NCBI GenBank assembly: GCA_945883235.1
Contig: CAMCXF010000021.1
Span: 1 to 50,315 of the forward strand
Source: Phenylobacterium deserti
Lineage (GTDB): Bacteria > Pseudomonadota > Alphaproteobacteria > Caulobacterales > Caulobacteraceae
Length of the DNA stretch: 50,315 bases
Direction: 5' to 3'
In this document: in pieces, positions 47,101 through 50,315 of the stretch
Numbering within the stretch: position 1 is the stretch's first letter
How the letters are laid out: each line of letters starts with the position of its first letter
The notes under the pieces: generated by a model
What the model saw: only the letters and a program-made list of their open reading frames with translations
Database searches by the model: none
Told to the model about the DNA's origin: nothing
Program-made: the position numbers and the translations under genes

Positions 47101-47176
47101 CAAAAGTTGCACAAAAACGGTGTCCAAAACCGATCCCTCTGATTACCCTCATTAAATCGGGTTTGAGGGTTCGGTC

Positions 47177-48394
47177 ATGTCAGCGGGTGACGGGGAAAAG
47201 ATCGACGTCCGTGGTGACGGTCGGATCATCCTGTACAAACGAGACGGTCTCAAAAATCCCAAGTGGCAGACTCGGATTCGAGTTCCGAACGCTAACGGCT
47301 ATCGGTTCGCTACCACCAAGACCGACAATCTGAAGGAAGCAGAGCGGTTCGCTTTGGACCTCTATGAGGACCTGTACCTCACCGTGAAGGGTGGTGGGTC
47401 GATCAACACCAAGACCTTTAAGCAGGTTTTTGAGGAGTGGGAGAAAGCGATCACCGTGATGGGTCCGACCCGTCAGGGTGGATCCTGGACCGCTACCATT
47501 GAACGGGTTCGATTGTATGGACTGGAATACTTTGGGTCGATGAGGATCACCGAGATCGGTGCTGCTGAGTTCGGTTCGTTCTGGGTCTGGAGGAAGGGTC
47601 AGTTCAAACGGAAGGAACCGTCGAACGCTACCCTTCGACGTGAGAGGACCTGTCTGCTTCCAGTGTTCAAGTTCGCTGTGGAGCGGGGGTACATCAAGGT
47701 CGTACCTGGAACTTCGGCGCCTAAAGCGACCACGGATCGTAGACCCACCTTCACACTGGATGAGTGGAGGAAGCTCACTCGGTCTGCTCGTAAGTGGGTT
47801 GAGGAGGGAAAACACAAAGCGACGGGTCGAGATCGGTTTGTGTCCCAGCAGTATTTTCTGATCCTAGCGAACACGGGACTTCGTGTCGGGGAACTTCGTG
47901 GGTTGAGGTGGAGTGACCTTCGGACCGTGAAGACCGACAGTGGAACCAGACTGATCGGTTACGTCAAAGGGAAGACGGGTGCTCGTGAGGTCGCTTTTCA
48001 GGAAGGTGCTGAGGTCTACATTCAGCGTCTGTACGATCTTCGGGTCGATGAGTTGGGAGAAGCACCACCACCCAATGGGTTGGTGGTCTGTCACCGAGAC
48101 GGGACACCTATTCAGACCATGAAGCGGTCATTCCAGTCGCTACTGGATTTTGCTGGGGTGCTGTCTGAGAGGGATGGTGGGACCCGAACGATTTATTCCC
48201 TGAGGCATTTCTACGCTACCCAGCGTCTGTCCCATGAGACCAGTCCGTTCCTTCTGGCAAAGCAGATGGGGACGTCAGTCGAAATGCTGGAGAAGTTTTA
48301 CGGTCAGACCGTGACGTCAGCCTTGGCTGCTCAGATCACCAAGGGAAACCAGAGTGGTGCTGGGGAGAAGGAAAAGTCTTATCCGTTTGGTTGA
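47177..48394 (+). CDS. Tyrosine recombinase (integrase 1)
   Basis: The 405-aa recombinase has an N-terminal arm-binding-like part (DGRIILYKRDGLKNPKWQTR), a core-binding helical domain (about 80-180) and the catalytic domain. Catalytic residues: Arg236 in LANTGLRVGELRGL, a lysine in YVKGKTGAREV, Arg343 and His344 in IYSLRHFYATQRL, and Tyr375 in LEKFYGQ. The usual first histidine of box II is tyrosine, as is frequent in this subtype. It likely inserts its element at the tRNA-Arg 3' end. GAGGG lies 7 nt before the ATG. Codon use (many CGT, GGT, ACC, CTT) differs from the core genes. Confidence 0.93.
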   Translation: MSAGDGEKIDVRGDGRIILYKRDGLKNPKWQTRIRVPNANGYRFATTKTDNLKEAERFALDLYEDLYLTVKGGGSINTKTFKQVFEEWEKAITVMGPTRQGGSWTATIERVRLYGLEYFGSMRITEIGAAEFGSFWVWRKGQFKRKEPSNATLRRERTCLLPVFKFAVERGYIKVVPGTSAPKATTDRRPTFTLDEWRKLTRSARKWVEEGKHKATGRDRFVSQQYFLILANTGLRVGELRGLRWSDLRTVKTDSGTRLIGYVKGKTGAREVAFQEGAEVYIQRLYDLRVDELGEAPPPNGLVVCHRDGTPIQTMKRSFQSLLDFAGVLSERDGGTRTIYSLRHFYATQRLSHETSPFLLAKQMGTSVEMLEKFYGQTVTSALAAQITKGNQSGAGEKEKSYPFG

Positions 48395-48439
48395 TAAACT
48401 TGAATATATGTTCGGATAAAATAATTTCTAATCGTTCTC

Positions 48440-48874
48440 TCAAATAGCATTTGCAATTTTTCTGCAATTTGCCCTTACAGTTTTCGATGCACTGCCAACA
48501 TCAAACCCACCAATTGAATAGTATAATGCTCCACTTACTTCATTAAATGTAAAAACAATATCTACTCGAGAATTTTCTCGTGACACATATGAGTAATCGT
48601 ATGAACCAAAACTATCTTTTGATATTCTTATTTTCTCTAAATACGCCACTTCGATCGGAACAAATTCATTCCACTTTGACCATGAAGTATATCTTTTAAA
48701 CATCGCATAAAACGATATCGCTTGAGATGGTCGATCTTCGGTATCAAATTTTGGATCATCAGCAGTTCGGCGGGTCCAGAATTTCATCTCTCCCGCACAT
48801 TTCATAGATTGCGTCGTTTCAGCACATGCGGATAGCAAAACGGCGGACAGAACGAGAACCGTTGCAGTCTTCAT
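48440..48874 (-). CDS. Predicted lipoprotein of unknown function (AT-rich cargo)
   Basis: The 144-aa product has a lipoprotein signal (MKTATVLVLSAVLLSAC; modified Cys at 17). The mature part is aromatic- and Ser/Tyr-rich (SFYAMFKRYTSWSKWNEF; FGSYDYSYVSRENSRVDIVF) and has two further cysteines (CAG and ANCRK) that could form a disulfide. I recognise no family. The gene is far more AT-rich than its surroundings. The ATG at 48874 has AGAGGT about 10 nt upstream; this site lies just after the stop of the recombinase fragment. Confidence 0.75.
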   Translation of the reverse strand: MKTATVLVLSAVLLSACAETTQSMKCAGEMKFWTRRTADDPKFDTEDRPSQAISFYAMFKRYTSWSKWNEFVPIEVAYLEKIRISKDSFGSYDYSYVSRENSRVDIVFTFNEVSGALYYSIGGFDVGSASKTVRANCRKIANAI

Positions 48875-48888
48875 AAAATTAGCCACCT

Positions 48889-49150
48889 CTAAATCAGATC
48901 GACGATCTTCACCTGCGCTTGAGTGTCACCATCGATATATCTCTGGGTGGTCTGAAGCGAGGAGTGACCAGCTAGGAATTGTACGTCACGTAGCGAACCA
49001 CCGACTGTCGAGATCTTCCGAGCAGCGTTGGTGATGAATGTCCTTCGTCCACTATGGGACGAGCATCCGACAAATCCAAGTTCGGTGTACCAACCCTTGA
49101 ACAGGTTCACGATCACCTGAGGTGTGGTGCTGTTCGATCTCTCAGTTCGA
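48889..49150 (-). pseudogene. C-terminal fragment of a different tyrosine recombinase
   Basis: Only the last part of a recombinase remains: VNLFKGWYTELGF, CSSHSGRRTFITNAARK (box II with His-x-x-Arg), and FLAGHSSLQTTQRYIDGD with the second His and the catalytic Tyr. Similarity begins near RTERSNSTTPQ, but an in-frame TGA lies a few codons further upstream at about 49171. The N-terminal half, including the first catalytic Arg, is missing. The HSGRRTFIT type is distinct from both flanking integrases, so this is debris from another element or cargo. Confidence 0.85.
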
Positions 49151-49400
49151 ATGATCCGATTGTTCGTGGTGAACCCACGTCAAAACGGGTCCCATATTCG
49201 CCTCGCTTAAAACGCGGTTTAGCAGGGACGTGTTTTCATTCAGACCGCCACGGAACCCCAGAAAGGTTTCCATCCAAAATCCGCGAAAAATCCTGCGCTG
49301 GAAAATCGCTACATCTAGGGTTGCGGTAAACGGATCATAAACGGTTCTGTAGATCCTCTTTTTTGTTAATTTAATCAATAGGTTATGATAGACCTATGAA
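49151..49400. other. Non-coding right end of the first element
   Basis: No gene can be supported here. The stretch is moderately AT-rich and carries two AAACGGWT iterons (49328, 49339), a T-run TCTTTTTTG near 49358 and an ATAGGT...ACCTAT inverted repeat just before the attachment repeat. Confidence 0.5.
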
Positions 49401-49573
49401 CTCCGAAGGCAAAGGTCACACGTTCGAACCGTGTCGGGTGCGCCAGTTTCCCCAATAAAATCAGCGATCTAACTTTTTCGCTTTTCCAATTTCCCGCTTT
49501 TAGGGCATAAACGGATCGTAAACGGATTTGTCGATTTCATAAACGGATTTAGGTCCGTTTCAGACAAACGGTT
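49328..49573. repeat. AAACGG[AT]T iterons on both sides of the internal att site
   Basis: AAACGGAT/AAACGGTT occurs at 49328, 49339, 49509, 49520, 49541 and 49566, with one inverted CCGTTT at 49555. The pairs 49328/49339 and 49509/49520 are spaced by exactly 11 bp. They bracket the repeat at 49401-49445 at about 55-65 bp, as integrase arm-type sites would. Confidence 0.6.
49401..49445 (+). repeat. Internal attachment repeat (partial tRNA-Arg copy)
   Basis: This copy of tRNA-Arg(CCG) nucleotides 33-77 includes CCA and has one T-to-C change. The 5' half of the tRNA is absent, so it is not a functional tRNA gene. It is attR of the first element and attL of the next. Confidence 0.9.
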
Positions 49574-49583
49574 AGGCGATCAA

Positions 49584-50315
49584 ATGGGCGAATTATCGGA
49601 AGTCTCTGATAAGGTTACGAAACGGTCAGAACCCAAGGTTCTCGAGAGCAAGATTTTTCGGGATGGAGCGATTTATCTTTATCGTCGGTCCGATTACAAA
49701 AAACCGACCTGGTTCATCCGACTGAAAGTTCCCGGAGTTAAGGGTTATCTGTGGAAGTCCAGCAAAACAGCGGACGAGCACGCTGCCTACAAGGTCGCCG
49801 ACGATTGGTACAATCAGTCCCTTGGTCGGTTGTATTCCGGCGTAAAGTTAGACGTTAAGCGGATTGGTCCAGGGATCGACGCTTTCGTGAAGGCACACCA
49901 GGATCGTCAGACCAACGTCTCGATAAAATACACCGTTTCGCTCGCCAATCGTCTCAAACCGCTGCTTCAGAACACGACCTTTGACGAGATCGATGCCTCG
50001 TTGATTTCAAAGATGTTGGAAACGATCTCGACCCAGTCTCGTAAGGGCAGTCTGTCGCTCAACACCCTGAAACGTACCCAAGGGCATATCAAACTGCTGA
50101 TGGGTTGGTGGGTGGATAACGGTTATTTGGAGAAAATCCCGACTTTCCCGAAAGCGTCGACACAGAAAAACCGACGCCCACATTTTGATGCTCGAGACTG
50201 GGGCAAACTCACCCGTTTTTTGAGGGAATTCGCCAAAATCAATCACGGTCCTGTCAAGCGAGACCGAACCTTGTTGGTGAATTACGTCCTGATCCTAGCA
50301 AATACGGGCATTAGA
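49584..50315 (+). CDS. Tyrosine recombinase (integrase 2), N-terminal part
   Basis: An open frame of 244 codons starts at ATG 49584 and runs off the window. It begins MGELSEVSDKVTKRSE and contains FRDGAIYLYRRSDYKKPTWF, aligned by eye to DGRIILYKRDGLKNPKWQ of integrase 1. It ends in YVLILANTGIR, which corresponds to the first catalytic arginine of integrase 1 (FLILANTGLR). The two are homologous but clearly diverged. Its position right after the second attachment repeat mirrors integrase 1, so it should belong to a second element inserted in tandem. Confidence 0.9.
   Translation, partial: MGELSEVSDKVTKRSEPKVLESKIFRDGAIYLYRRSDYKKPTWFIRLKVPGVKGYLWKSSKTADEHAAYKVADDWYNQSLGRLYSGVKLDVKRIGPGIDAFVKAHQDRQTNVSIKYTVSLANRLKPLLQNTTFDEIDASLISKMLETISTQSRKGSLSLNTLKRTQGHIKLLMGWWVDNGYLEKIPTFPKASTQKNRRPHFDARDWGKLTRFLREFAKINHGPVKRDRTLLVNYVLILANTGIR

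Larger units (their letters stand above)
46978..49445. mobile_element. Small integrative element in tRNA-Arg(CCG)
   Basis: The segment between the two 45-bp repeats has a repeat-to-repeat unit length of 2,423 bp. It holds a tyrosine recombinase next to the tRNA, an opposite-strand lipoprotein and a recombinase fragment. Its base composition is plainly more AT-rich than the flanking core. There are no replication, transfer or phage structural genes, so it is a minimal or decayed element. Confidence 0.8.

Noticed and set aside
49142..49378. Minus-strand frame of 78 codons in the island
   Set aside because: No ribosome-binding site or recognisable domain, and it is not in frame with the recombinase fragment.

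Overview
The window reads as chromosomal DNA of a high-GC alphaproteobacterium, most likely Caulobacterales (Caulobacter/Brevundimonas/Phenylobacterium relatives). The pointers are a NtrZ-like periplasmic protein, a CenR-like response regulator, a DUF4908-type secreted protein, the phaB-phaA/phaR divergon, the DUF3576-leuS-lptE-holA block and a dnaK-dnaJ pair with an alphaproteobacterial sigma-32 promoter. This assignment rests on recognising protein families by eye; no search was run.

Layout. 1-8.5 kb: YbjN-like protein, tRNA-Arg(ACG), a secreted protein of unknown function, a NylC/DmpA-type peptidase divergent from a gamma-glutamyltransferase, an orphan histidine kinase, and the operon sixA-like/DUF952/pyrD. 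8.6-13.3 kb: metX-metW, a P-II protein, a methyltransferase, two back-to-back palindromic repeats, glyoxalase II and DUF4908. 13.4-16.8 kb: polyhydroxybutyrate precursor genes phaB and phaA, divergent phaR, a small conserved protein and a small HTH protein. 17-22 kb: GT2 and GT39 (ArnT-like) glycosyltransferases, HMG-CoA lyase, a class C beta-lactamase-like hydrolase and a GNAT acetyltransferase. 22.1-27.5 kb: a candidate structured small RNA, a TauE/SafE transporter, and tandem tannase/feruloyl-esterase paralogues with an upstream secreted protein. 27.5-35.4 kb: holA, lptE, leuS, DUF3576, NtrZ-like, ThiE-like, YggS, L,D-transpeptidase and CenR-like. 35.4-46.8 kb: xthA, a candidate small RNA with its own promoter and terminator, lolA, ftsK, a TM/proline-rich protein, a dienelactone hydrolase, a HExxH protein, dnaK, dnaJ and a haem c/PQQ dehydrogenase resembling polyvinyl-alcohol dehydrogenase.

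46.9-50.3 kb is the accessory part. tRNA-Arg(CCG) is followed by a tyrosine-recombinase gene, an AT-rich lipoprotein gene and a truncated recombinase of another type. Then comes a 45-bp copy of the tRNA 3' part (one mismatch) and a second, related recombinase that runs off the window. This looks like two integrative elements stacked in tandem at one tRNA attachment site, the first only about 2.4 kb long. Helically phased short iterons flank the internal attachment site.

Most of the rest is dense core genome. Genes are coupled by ATGA or TGATG overlaps within operons. Six convergent gene pairs share their stop codons in a single YTAR tetranucleotide.
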